Notes: generated by a model not told the origin, from the sequence alone. Numbered from the stretch's first letter, positions 1 through 6,639 are shown. The stretch is 6,944 nt of DNA from Prevotellaceae bacterium (GCA_031279735.1 JAITHX010000153.1:1-6944); one strand, 5' to 3'. Program-made: numbers and translations.

Positions 1-64
1 GCCCTTGCGTTCTTTGCGAAGCCTCTGCGCCCTCTGCGTTTATAAAAAACACCGCAACGCGGTG
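1..64. repeat. Partial family A repeat (CTTTGCG-type array plus hairpin)
   Basis: Four units ending in TGCG (CCCTTGCG, TCTTTGCG, CCTCTGCG, CCTCTGCG) are spaced 9, 11 and 9 bp apart and are followed by an A-rich stretch and the hairpin CACCGC-AAC-GCGGTG. The same unit order and spacing recur at 6847-6907 in direct orientation and at about 6699-6765 in inverted orientation. This is therefore the inner half-arm of a family A palindrome cut off by the window start. The outer family A end (CGCAAACTTTTTCCACAC...) seen at 6944 is missing here. No coding sense is visible. Confidence 0.8.
44..64 (-). terminator. Hairpin with T-run, terminator-like on the - strand
   Basis: CACCGC (50-55) pairs with GCGGTG (59-64) across the loop AAC. 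Read on the - strand, the hairpin is followed by six T (complement of A44-A49), as in an intrinsic terminator. The 6-bp stem is short but fully GC-rich apart from one A-T pair. It is part of repeat family A, so it may be a by-product of the repeat. Its use as a terminator is inferred. Confidence 0.4.
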
Positions 65-82
65 AAAAACGGGAGGAATATC

Positions 83-89
83 TTAAGAC
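83..89. repeat. Target-site duplication, left copy (TTAAGAC)
   Basis: TTAAGAC lies directly left of the B element and is repeated directly to its right at 278-284. The uninterrupted relative at 6341-6347 (GTCTTAA) has this heptamer only once, which is what a 7-bp target duplication predicts. Confidence 0.8.
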
Positions 90-277
90 CTGATGTTACG
101 CAGTATGCGGTTTTTAGCACACAGATGACACAGATTTGACAGATGACACAGATTTGACAGATGACACAGATTCGACAGATTTACACGAATCCCAATCCGC
201 GTAAATCTGTCAAATCTGTGTCATCTGTCAAATCTGTGTCATCTGTGTGCTAAAAATCGCACACTGCGTAACATCAG
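90..277. mobile_element. MITE-like palindromic B element, complete copy
   Basis: This 188-bp near-palindrome has ends CTGATGTTACGCAG / CTGCGTAACATCAG. The outer arms 90-157 and 210-277 are complementary at 66 of 68 positions (differences at 105 and 110). The arms contain alternating 9-mers CAGATGACA and CAGATTTGA: six on the left (122-175) and four on the right (210-245). The left arm thus has one extra 18-bp unit that would bulge out. The tip is CAGATTTACACGAAT against AATCCGCGTAAATCTG. The cap contains a small inner hairpin, CGCA-GTA-TGCG. TTAAGAC borders both ends, and an empty site exists at 6320-6374, so it is called a transposed element. It encodes no protein and would need a transposase supplied in trans. 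Confidence 0.8.
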
Positions 278-284
278 TTAAGAC
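278..284. repeat. Target-site duplication, right copy (TTAAGAC)
   Basis: This is the second copy of the heptamer at 83-89, directly after the element end ...CATCAG. The sequence that follows, TTGCCCC, also follows the heptamer in the empty site on the right flank. Confidence 0.8.
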
Positions 285-310
285 TTGCCCCCGTATTTTG
301 GACACTCCAT

Positions 311-382
311 GTATGGGGTGCTTCGCCTAATAGGAGGGAAGACGGCAATAGAATCCCTGCCATCAGGCGAAGCACCCCATAC
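311..382. repeat. Family E long hairpin, 18-bp perfect arms
   Basis: GTATGGGGTGCTTCGCCT (311-328) is the exact reverse complement of 365-382. The 36-nt middle contains a smaller pairing, AGGGA (335-339) with TCCCT (354-358). It lies between the C and D repeats. The right flank goes almost directly from C to D without this hairpin, so it may be a further small insertion. I see no target duplication. It lies upstream of the predicted promoter and so is unlikely to be in the M16 mRNA leader. Confidence 0.7.
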
Positions 383-407
383 CCTATACCCCACACCCCA
401 TACCCTA
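373..407. repeat. Family D short repeat (ATACCCTATACC type)
   Basis: CACCCCATACCCTA occurs twice directly, at 373-386 and 394-407. The 12-mer ATACCCTATACC (379-390) is found inverted at 6300-6311, just after ruvB. It is low-complexity and noncoding, and it abuts the predicted promoter. Confidence 0.65.
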
Positions 408-416
408 AATTTTTTA

Positions 417-424
417 TACCTTTG
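417..424 (+). promoter_or_regulatory. Bacteroidota-type promoter -7 element (TACCTTTG)
   Basis: TACCTTTG fits the Bacteroidota housekeeping -7 consensus TAnnTTTG exactly and lies 91 bp before the first M16 start codon. No clear TTG -33 element is seen about 19-21 bp upstream, where the D repeat lies. The predicted leader is roughly 80 nt, A-rich near the start codon and without a Shine-Dalgarno match. This is a motif match only. Confidence 0.5.
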
Positions 425-515
425 CGCCCGCACAAATTAATGTACAAAAGAATAATGTGGCGTGTGCGAAGAAAAAGATATGATGAAAGTACGTACGTAA
501 GTAAAAAACAAGTAT

Positions 516-1835
516 ATGGCAAAAAAAATAATTATGTTTTTAATGTCGGCGTTTGTCGCGGCATCGACAGCAAATGGACGTAGCGGCGGTGAAATTCGAT
601 TCGCGGAATACGATCTCCCCAACGGTTTACATGTCATTCTGCATCGGGACGACTATACGCCGAACGTTCTCGTGTCGCTGATGTATCATGTTGGCGCGAA
701 AAACGAGGACACTACGCGCACGGGGTTTGCGCATCTCTTTGAACATCTGCTCTTCGAAGGCTCGAAGCATATCGAACGCGGAGAATATATGAAAACGGTG
801 ATGTCCAACGGCGGAACGCTCAACGCCAACACCACGCAAGACCGCACCTATTATTTCGAGATGATGCCCTCGAACAATCTCGAACTCGCTCTCTGGATGG
901 AATCCGAACGCATGCTGCACGCCAAGATCGACACTGCGGGCGTCAACACTCAGAAGGGCGTGGTGCTGGAAGAGAAAAAGCAGTCGTACGACAATCGTCC
1001 CTACGGAAACTGGATGTACGAAATCGGACGCCGCGCCTTCACCGTGCATCCCTATCGCTGGCAAACCATAGGCTCGGAAGAGCATATCCGAAACGCCACG
1101 TTCGACGACGTGTACGGGTTTTATAAAACATGGTATGTTCCCGACAACTGTGTGCTTGTTGTTGCCGGCGACTTCGACGAAGCTCAGACCCGCAAGTGGA
1201 TCGAGGACTATTTCGGCGACATCCCGCGCGGCTCCCGTCCCCTCGTTCGTCCGACGGCGGTGGAACCCGAACAGAAAGCCGAAATACGCGACACGATACG
1301 CGACCGGATTCAGCTGCCCGGAGTGTTCATAGCCTATCACGGTCCGGCGATGACCGGCGATGCTTATGCCGTTTCCGTTCTCGCCTCGATCATGTCGGGA
1401 GGAGCGAGTTCGCGCTTCAAAACCAATATCCAGGACAAAGGTCTCGCCGTGCAGACGCTGATGTTTCCCTACATTCAGGAGAATCCCGGTCTGATCTACG
1501 TTGTCGGGATAGCCGGCGCGGGCAAGAGCGCAGCCGAAGTCGAAGCGGCGGTCAATGCCGAAATAGACAGGGCGAGAACGGAACTCGTGTCGGAGGACGA
1601 ATTTAGGATGGCTATCGCCGCCAAAGAGTACGAAATCGCCGCCAGCATGAGCACTCTTCCGTATGTGGCTCTGGAACTCGCATCGAACTACACTTATCTG
1701 CGCGACGCGGGACGCATTAACCGAACTCTCGACGAGTACCGGAAAATCACCCGCGAAGACCTGCTCAGGGTGGCGCGGAAATATCTCGCTCCGACGAATC
1801 GGGTGGTGCTTCACTATCTCCCTCACGCGAATTAA
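516..1835 (+). CDS. Secreted M16 family zinc peptidase, catalytic subunit
   Basis: This is a 439-residue insulinase/pitrilysin-family (M16) metalloprotease. Residues 1-21 form a signal peptide (Lys-Lys, then a hydrophobic stretch ending near STANG), so export to the periplasm or outer envelope is expected. The inverted zinc motif HxxEH is His73-Leu-Phe-Glu76-His77. The third metal ligand is the Glu pair at 152-153, about 75 residues later, as in the family. The C-terminal M16 lobe follows, with GGASSRF near residue 295. The length is that of a single M16 repeat pair (about 420-440), the class that works as homo- or heterodimers such as mitochondrial processing peptidase. The next gene supplies an inactive M16 partner, so a heterodimer degrading or trimming peptides in the envelope is likely. 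The substrate is not deducible. The ATG at 516 is favoured because it gives the signal peptide. The upstream bases are A-rich rather than Shine-Dalgarno-like. Confidence 0.93.
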   Translation: MAKKIIMFLMSAFVAASTANGRSGGEIRFAEYDLPNGLHVILHRDDYTPNVLVSLMYHVGAKNEDTTRTGFAHLFEHLLFEGSKHIERGEYMKTVMSNGGTLNANTTQDRTYYFEMMPSNNLELALWMESERMLHAKIDTAGVNTQKGVVLEEKKQSYDNRPYGNWMYEIGRRAFTVHPYRWQTIGSEEHIRNATFDDVYGFYKTWYVPDNCVLVVAGDFDEAQTRKWIEDYFGDIPRGSRPLVRPTAVEPEQKAEIRDTIRDRIQLPGVFIAYHGPAMTGDAYAVSVLASIMSGGASSRFKTNIQDKGLAVQTLMFPYIQENPGLIYVVGIAGAGKSAAEVEAAVNAEIDRARTELVSEDEFRMAIAAKEYEIAASMSTLPYVALELASNYTYLRDAGRINRTLDEYRKITREDLLRVARKYLAPTNRVVLHYLPHAN

Positions 1836-1866
1836 AATCACATAACACACATAATAATAAGGTTGA

Positions 1867-3966
1867 ATGAAAACAACAATTGTTTTGACACTGGCTCTGC
1901 TCGTGTCGGCTTCGGCTTCGGCGCGAACGCGGACAATCGACAGAAGTATTCGTCCCAAGCCCGCCGCGGCTAAGGAAATAAAGATAAGGAACGCCGAGAC
2001 TTTCACGCTGAACAACGGATTGAAGGTGTTTGTGGTGGAAGACCGCCGCGCGCCGATAGTCCACTATACTCTTTCGCTCGACGTAAAGCCCGCGCTCAAA
2101 GGCGACAAGGCGGGGCTGAACGACTTGTTTTCCGAAGTGTTCGGCAATGCGACCGCAAAACGCGACAAGGAAACTCTGAATCGGGACATCGACCTGATAG
2201 GCGCGCGCCTGTCGGCAAACAGCGACGGAGGCAGAATATCGGTGCTGAAGAAACACGAGAACAAGGCGCTGGAGCTGCTGGCGGACGTGCTGTTCAATCC
2301 GGTGTTCGACCGGAAGGAATTTGATTTGAGTCTGGAAAGAATCAAAAGCTCTCTGGCGAGCGTAGCCGACGACGCGGGCGCAATCAACGAGCGCGTATCG
2401 TCGGCGCTGACCTACGGAAGAGAGTATCCCGAAGGAGAAGTGATTACTGAGGCGACTGTTGCAAACGTCGCTCTCGACGACCTGCGCAAGTACTACGATA
2501 CGTATTTCGCTCCCAACGTGTCGCGCCTCGTGATAGTGGGCGACGTTACGCTCGGCGAGGCGAAGAAAAATGTCCAGCAGTATTTCGGTCAGTGGAAAAG
2601 GAAATCCGTTTCCGAAGCGCGCTACGTGATTCCTGAACTTCCGGCGCGCACTTCAGTGGCTATGGTCAAAAAGGCTGGAGCCGTACAATCGTCAATCGAC
2701 GTGACTTATCCCGTACAGTTTCGGGTCGGAGCGCCCGACGAAGCCGCCGCCCGACTGATGACCCACATACTCGGCGGAGGCGCCTCGTCGCGTCTCTTCG
2801 CCAACCTCCGCGAACGCCACAGCTATACCTACGGCGTTTACAACTCGCTTACAAGCGACGAACTCGCAGGGCGATACTCTCTCACTTCGGGCAACAGCGC
2901 CGCGTCGGTGAAAGCCGCAGCTACCGACAGCGCCCTGACCCAAATCTTCGTCGAACTCAACCGCATGATCAGCGAGCCGGTGAGCGACGAGGAACTGAGA
3001 GACGCCAAAGCTTTCCTTGCCGGAGAGTTCGGGCGCGCGCTCGCCAACGCCTCCATCATTGCCGCCCAAGCGGTGAATATCGACAAATACAGTTTGCCGA
3101 AGAACTACTACGGAACATTTCTCCAGCGCCTCGAAGCCGTGACGAAAGCCGACGTGCAGGCGGCGGCGCGGAAATATCTGCATCCGGACAACGCGCTGAT
3201 AGTGGTTACTGCCGACGAATCGCGCGCCGAATCGCTGAAAAAATTCTCCGCCGACGGCACGGTGAAGTTCTACGACATGGACGCCAATCCCATCGACGCG
3301 GCTTCGGGCGCAACTTCGGACGCAACCGCCGACGCCAAACCCTCCGAGATTATCGACAAATATCTCGAAGCATTGGGCGGAAAGGCGGCAATCGACAGGA
3401 TAGAAGACTGCGAAACGGTGACGGAAACCACAGTGATGGGACAAACGATGGAAATACGCAAAATCGTGAAGCGTCCTCATTTCTTCCTCACAACCATGTC
3501 GGTCGGCGGCTCGACGATGCAGAAAATCGTCTTCGACGGCAAAACCGTAAAGCTGATAGCGCCGGGCAACGAACGCGAGTTCACCGAAGGCAAGGAGTTT
3601 GAATCGCTGACCGGCGAAGCCTCCATCTGTCCCGAAGCGGAATATGCGGCGAAGGGCGTCAAACTTAAGGCGAAGGGCATAGAAAAGGTGAACGGCAGGG
3701 ATGCCCGCCTGCTGGAAGTGACCAAAGGCGATCATCTGGTGGTGGACTTCTTCGACGTCGAAACCGGACTGAAAGTGAAAACCGTCACCTCCGTTGACAC
3801 TCCGCAGGGATTAGTGCAGACTTCGGTCGAATACGGCGACTATCGCGAAACCGGCGGCGTGAAATTTCCCTGGACGATGAAGACGTCCATCTCCGGCATG
3901 ATCATCGACGCCAAAGTGAAAACCTGCGCCGTGAACAAGGGCGTAGCCGAAGAATCGTTCAAATGA
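1867..3966 (+). CDS. Inactive M16 peptidase-like subunit fused to a LolA-like domain
   Basis: This 699-residue protein begins with a signal peptide (MKTTIVLTLALLVSASASA). Residues about 35-470 are an M16 repeat pair in which the zinc motif is lost: the HxxEH position reads Asp86-Leu-Phe-Ser-Glu90. The C-lobe keeps the substrate-binding Arg/Tyr-type segment (LRERHSYTYG, Arg315 and Tyr322), as in non-catalytic partners of heterodimeric M16 enzymes. After an Ala/Asp/Ser-rich linker (about 478-491), residues 492-699 form a beta-rich segment (PSEIIDKYLEALGG start; ...GVKFPWTMK near the end) that resembles the outer-membrane lipoprotein-sorting (LolA/LolB-like) fold. That assignment is from pattern, not a search. 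It follows the catalytic subunit by 31 bp, with a weak AAGG (1859-1862) before the ATG, and it overlaps aroD by 4 bp. A role as the binding or regulatory half of the peptidase, perhaps lipid-tethered or lipid-sensing, is inferred. Confidence 0.9.
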   Translation: MKTTIVLTLALLVSASASARTRTIDRSIRPKPAAAKEIKIRNAETFTLNNGLKVFVVEDRRAPIVHYTLSLDVKPALKGDKAGLNDLFSEVFGNATAKRDKETLNRDIDLIGARLSANSDGGRISVLKKHENKALELLADVLFNPVFDRKEFDLSLERIKSSLASVADDAGAINERVSSALTYGREYPEGEVITEATVANVALDDLRKYYDTYFAPNVSRLVIVGDVTLGEAKKNVQQYFGQWKRKSVSEARYVIPELPARTSVAMVKKAGAVQSSIDVTYPVQFRVGAPDEAAARLMTHILGGGASSRLFANLRERHSYTYGVYNSLTSDELAGRYSLTSGNSAASVKAAATDSALTQIFVELNRMISEPVSDEELRDAKAFLAGEFGRALANASIIAAQAVNIDKYSLPKNYYGTFLQRLEAVTKADVQAAARKYLHPDNALIVVTADESRAESLKKFSADGTVKFYDMDANPIDAASGATSDATADAKPSEIIDKYLEALGGKAAIDRIEDCETVTETTVMGQTMEIRKIVKRPHFFLTTMSVGGSTMQKIVFDGKTVKLIAPGNEREFTEGKEFESLTGEASICPEAEYAAKGVKLKAKGIEKVNGRDARLLEVTKGDHLVVDFFDVETGLKVKTVTSVDTPQGLVQTSVEYGDYRETGGVKFPWTMKTSISGMIIDAKVKTCAVNKGVAEESFK

Positions 3967-4619
3967 CCCGCGAACAGGTTTGCGTGTCCATCGGCGAAGG
4001 CTCCCGCGCCGAAGTGAAAGCCGCCGTAGAACGATTCGGGTTCGCCGAAATACGACTCGACTTGTGCCGGCTGACCATAGAGGAAATCGCGGAAGTGTTC
4101 TCGATCGGAAAACCTCTGATAGCCGCCTGCCGCGAAGGCGCTTACGGACGCGACGAGCGCCTCGGCAGGCTGCTGGCGGCAATTCGCGCCGGAGCGACGT
4201 TCGCCGATGTGGAAACGGAGGCGGACGAATCGTTCCGGCACGCCGTAGCCGAACAGGCAAAGCGATACGGATGCAGACTGATTGTTTCGCATCACGATTT
4301 TGAAAGAACGCCGCCGGTGGAGGAGATGCTCCTCGCAATAGAAAAATGCAGAAAACAGGGCGCCGACACGGTGAAGTTCGTAAGCACGGCAAACCACCGG
4401 CGCGATTCCGCCAGAGTGCTCTCGCTCTATGCTCTATGTACCGATTTCCCTCTGGTGGCTTTCGCCATGGGCAAGACAGGAAGGGTGACGCGCCTCGCCT
4501 GCGTGCCTCTCGGCGCGCCGTTTACCTACGCGGCAGTGTCGGACGACAAGGCGACGGCAGGCGGACAAATGTCATTCGACACAATGAAAACTTTTATCTC
4601 ACTCAATAATTCATACTGA
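3963..4619 (+). CDS. aroD: Type I 3-dehydroquinate dehydratase
   Basis: This cytosolic shikimate-pathway enzyme converts 3-dehydroquinate to 3-dehydroshikimate through a Schiff base. The 218 residues carry the class I signature set: Glu29-Ile-Arg-Leu-Asp near the start, the catalytic His111 in SHHDFERTPP, the Schiff-base Lys138 in ADTVKF, the substrate Arg177 in MGKTGRVTR, and Gln202 in TAGGQ, where E. coli AroD has SAPGQ. The Ser of that last motif is Thr198 here, a mild change. The length is slightly below the usual 220-250, but all core motifs are present. The ATG overlaps the stop of the preceding gene (ATGA), which implies translational coupling. Metabolically it has no clear link with its peptidase neighbours. 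Clustering by transcript rather than by function is the simplest reading. Confidence 0.93.
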   Translation: MTREQVCVSIGEGSRAEVKAAVERFGFAEIRLDLCRLTIEEIAEVFSIGKPLIAACREGAYGRDERLGRLLAAIRAGATFADVETEADESFRHAVAEQAKRYGCRLIVSHHDFERTPPVEEMLLAIEKCRKQGADTVKFVSTANHRRDSARVLSLYALCTDFPLVAFAMGKTGRVTRLACVPLGAPFTYAAVSDDKATAGGQMSFDTMKTFISLNNSY

Positions 4620-4622
4620 ATC

Positions 4623-5276
4623 ATGGCAACAATAAAGAACGTGCTGTTCGATTTCGGAGGCGTAATCGTCGATCTCGACAGAGAGGCAGCAATAGGACAA
4701 TTCAAGAAAATAGGACTGGACAGCGTTGAGGAATACCTTGATCCGTACAGGCAAAGAGGCTTCTTTTCCGAATTCGAGAGAGGACATATCAACACCGAAC
4801 AGTTCTACGACAATGTCCGCGAACTCGTCCGCAAAGACGTCTTCGACAAAGACCTCTTCGACAAAGAAATCGACCGCGGATGGCTCGCCTTCCTTAAACC
4901 CATAGACCCCGCAAGGCTGCAGTTCATTCTCGACCTGCACGGCAGCTACCGGACGTATCTGCTCAGCAACACCAATCCCATAGTGATGCGGTGGGCTGAT
5001 TCCAGCGACTTCACCCCTGCGCGACTTCCGCTGAGAAGCTATTTCAACGACTTGTATCTGTCGTACGAACTCGGCTGTCTGAAACCCGAACCGGAAATAT
5101 TTCGCAAGTTCATCGAACTGTCGGGAGTGACGCCCGAAGAAACGCTCTATATCGACGACAGCGCGGAAAACATCGAAGCCGGCGCATCGTTCGGCTTCCA
5201 AACCATGCTCTACGGCAGCAACAGCAGCTTCGAAGACATTCGCCGCGAACTCGAACTCGCGTCCGGCAAACCTTAA
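4623..5276 (+). CDS. HAD superfamily hydrolase, YihX-like (subfamily IA) phosphatase
   Basis: This 217-residue cytosolic HAD hydrolase has motif I in LFDFGGVIVDLD with nucleophile Asp10. The usual second Asp of DxD is Gly12, as in the YihX (alpha-glucose-1-phosphate phosphatase)-like branch, where DLG/DFG is normal. A helical cap spans about residues 20-90 and includes FERGHINTEQF. Motif II is LLSNTN (Ser115), motif III Lys154-Pro in CLKPEPEIF, and motif IV YIDDSAENI (Asp178-Asp179). It probably dephosphorylates a small phosphorylated metabolite with Mg2+, and sugar phosphates are the best guess. The true substrate cannot be read from sequence. It starts 3 bp after aroD and ends 6 bp before ruvB, so it is surely cotranscribed and perhaps coupled. 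Several bacterial aromatic or sugar pathways include HAD members, but a role in the shikimate pathway is not supported here. Confidence 0.9.
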   Translation: MATIKNVLFDFGGVIVDLDREAAIGQFKKIGLDSVEEYLDPYRQRGFFSEFERGHINTEQFYDNVRELVRKDVFDKDLFDKEIDRGWLAFLKPIDPARLQFILDLHGSYRTYLLSNTNPIVMRWADSSDFTPARLPLRSYFNDLYLSYELGCLKPEPEIFRKFIELSGVTPEETLYIDDSAENIEAGASFGFQTMLYGSNSSFEDIRRELELASGKP

Positions 5277-5282
5277 ACCCGC

Positions 5283-6293
5283 ATGGCAGAGTTTGACCCC
5301 CGCAAGGAAAAGGAAAAGGACGGAAAGAACTCGGAGTTCGAGAACAAAATCCGTCCTCACGAGTTCGGAGAGTTCAGCGGACAGGATAAAATCATCGAAA
5401 ACCTGAAAATATTCGTCAAAGCCGCCCTGATGCGAAAGGAAAGTCTCGACCACGTTCTGCTGCACGGACCGCCCGGACTGGGAAAAACCACTCTGGCAGG
5501 CATAATCAGCAACGAACTCGGAGTGCCGATGAAGACAACTTCCGGTCCGGTGCTCGACAAGCCGGGCGACCTCGCCGGACTGCTCACCAACCTCGAAAAG
5601 GGACAAGTGCTGTTTATCGACGAAATCCACCGGCTCAGCCCCGTAGTCGAGGAATACCTCTATTCGGCTATGGAGGACTACAGCATAGACATCATGCTCG
5701 ACAAGGGTCCGAGCGCGCGTTCGATACAAATCTCCCTGAACCCTTTTACCCTCGTCGGCGCCACAACCCGCAGCGGCTTGCTCACAAGTCCGCTGCGCGC
5801 ACGCTTCGGCATCCAGTGCCACCTCGAATACTACGACACCGCCACGCTTTTCCGCATCATCAAGCGTGCCGCCGGAATAATGTCGGTGGAAATAGACAAC
5901 GAGGCGGCAAACGAAATAGCCATGCGAAGCCGCGGAACGCCCCGAATATGCAACGCCCTGCTGCGAAGAGTGCGCGACTTCGCCCAAGTAAAGGGCAGCG
6001 GAATGATCGACCCGACAATAACGCGCTATGCCCTCGATGCCCTGAACATCGACAAGCGCGGTCTCGACAGCATGGACAACAAAATCCTCGGCACCATCAT
6101 CCACAAGTTTCGCGGAGGTCCCGTAGGCTTGACCACAATAGCCACCGCCGTAGGCGAAGACGCAGGAACCATCGAAGAGGTGTACGAACCGTTCCTTATC
6201 AAAGAGGGCTTCCTCCAGCGCACCCCCCGCGGACGAGAAGTGACGCCGCTTGCATACACGCATCTCGAAATAGTGAAGGACAGGCTATTTTAG
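5283..6293 (+). CDS. ruvB: Holliday junction branch-migration ATPase RuvB
   Basis: RuvB forms hexameric rings that, with RuvA, drive branch migration of Holliday junctions before RuvC resolves them. The 336 residues match full length. The landmarks are IRPHEFGEFSGQ (23-34), Walker A GPPGLGKTT (62-70), Walker B FIDEIH (Asp113-Glu114), sensor 1 GATTRSG (159-165), the arginine finger in SPLRARFG (Arg174), sensor 2 in RGTPRICN (Arg221), and the C-terminal DNA-binding winged helix with RTPRGRE (313-319). The N-terminal tail is unusually rich in Lys and Glu (residues 7-22), which is a common variable region. Neither ruvA nor ruvC lies in the window, so ruvB sits apart from them, as in many Bacteroidota. 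It is the last gene of the cluster. The D repeat begins within a few bases of its stop, and no classic terminator follows directly. Confidence 0.98.
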   Translation: MAEFDPRKEKEKDGKNSEFENKIRPHEFGEFSGQDKIIENLKIFVKAALMRKESLDHVLLHGPPGLGKTTLAGIISNELGVPMKTTSGPVLDKPGDLAGLLTNLEKGQVLFIDEIHRLSPVVEEYLYSAMEDYSIDIMLDKGPSARSIQISLNPFTLVGATTRSGLLTSPLRARFGIQCHLEYYDTATLFRIIKRAAGIMSVEIDNEAANEIAMRSRGTPRICNALLRRVRDFAQVKGSGMIDPTITRYALDALNIDKRGLDSMDNKILGTIIHKFRGGPVGLTTIATAVGEDAGTIEEVYEPFLIKEGFLQRTPRGREVTPLAYTHLEIVKDRLF

Positions 6294-6320
6294 GTATGAG
6301 GTATAGGGTATAGGGTGGTG
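6293..6320. repeat. Family D repeat, inverted copy after ruvB
   Basis: GGTATAGGGTAT (6300-6311) is the exact reverse complement of 379-390 upstream of the operon, and the surrounding bases also resemble that copy. It joins directly to the C repeat, without the E hairpin found on the left. Confidence 0.6.
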
Positions 6321-6374
6321 TGTCCAAAATACAGGGGCAAGTCTTAAAATCTTCCTCCCTGCTTTCACCGCGTT
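6320..6374. repeat. Right copy of family C repeat, uninterrupted (empty site)
   Basis: Its reverse complement matches 56-89 joined to 285-305 at 49 of 55 positions without gaps. GTCTTAA at 6341-6347 corresponds to the single, unduplicated target heptamer. It is inverted relative to the left copy, so the operon lies between inverted repeats about 6 kb apart. Confidence 0.85.
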
Positions 6375-6380
6375 TTAGAA

Positions 6381-6639
6381 ATAACTTAGCACACAGATGA
6401 CACAGATGACACAGATGACACAGATGACACAGATGACACAGATGACACAGATTTGACAGATTTGACAGATTTACGCGGATTTGAATCCGCGTAAATCTGT
6501 CAAATCTGTGTCATCTGTCAAATCTGCGTCATCTGTCAAATCTGCGTCATCTGTCAAATCTGCGTCATCTGTCAAATCTGCGTCATCTGCGTCATCTGTG
6601 TCATCTGTGTGCTAAAAACCGCACACTGCGTAACATCAG
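6381..6639. mobile_element. MITE-like palindromic B element, left end truncated
   Basis: The centre is a perfect 21-bp inverted repeat (6461-6481 with 6484-6504) around a 2-bp loop. The left arm has six CAGATGACA units and then two CAGATTTGA (6394-6465). The right arm, read on the other strand, has twelve units mixing CAGATGACA, CAGATGACG and CAGATTTGA. The right end has the full cap (6608-6639, ...CGCACACTGCGTAACATCAG), but the left cap is cut back to TTAGCACA. TTAAGAA follows the right end (6640-6646) and TTTAGAA (6374-6380) precedes the left, a possible 7-bp duplication with one mismatch. It has no coding content. Confidence 0.75.

Larger units (their letters stand above)
56..305. repeat. 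Left copy of family C repeat, interrupted by a B element
   Basis: Positions 56-89 joined to 285-305 give a 55-bp sequence that matches the reverse complement of 6320-6374 at 49 of 55 positions without gaps. The stretch 279-305 alone matches 26 of 27. Here it is split after TTAAGAC by the palindrome at 90-277, while in the right copy it is continuous. It is noncoding, and its function is unknown. Confidence 0.85.

Noticed and set aside
122..245. Possible CRISPR array in the CAGAT repeats
   Set aside because: Units are 9 bp with no unique spacers, they are arranged as mirrored arms, and no cas gene is nearby.
90..277. REP/RAYT-type hairpin element
   Set aside because: The 7-bp duplication and long end sequences do not fit the IS200-like single-strand mechanism, which leaves no target duplication. 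No RAYT gene is present here.
274..522. 82-codon open frame on the - strand upstream of the first M16 gene
   Set aside because: It crosses C, E and D repeats and the promoter region. Composition is low-complexity (GYGVWGIGYGV from the D repeat), and nothing resembles a family.
627..2015. 462-codon open frame on the - strand opposite the M16 genes (and a 347-codon one at 2692-3735)
   Set aside because: These are antisense shadows of well-supported peptidase genes, with no family-like motifs and no sensible operon context.
4611..6263. 550-codon open frame on the - strand opposite the HAD gene and ruvB
   Set aside because: It lies wholly antisense to two clearly conserved genes, and its translation has no recognisable domain. 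The codon bias of the real genes leaves few stops in this frame.
6386..6615. Possible retron or diversity-generating template RNA
   Set aside because: No reverse transcriptase, target repeat gene or msr-like context exists in the window. The palindrome plus target duplication is better explained as an inserted element.
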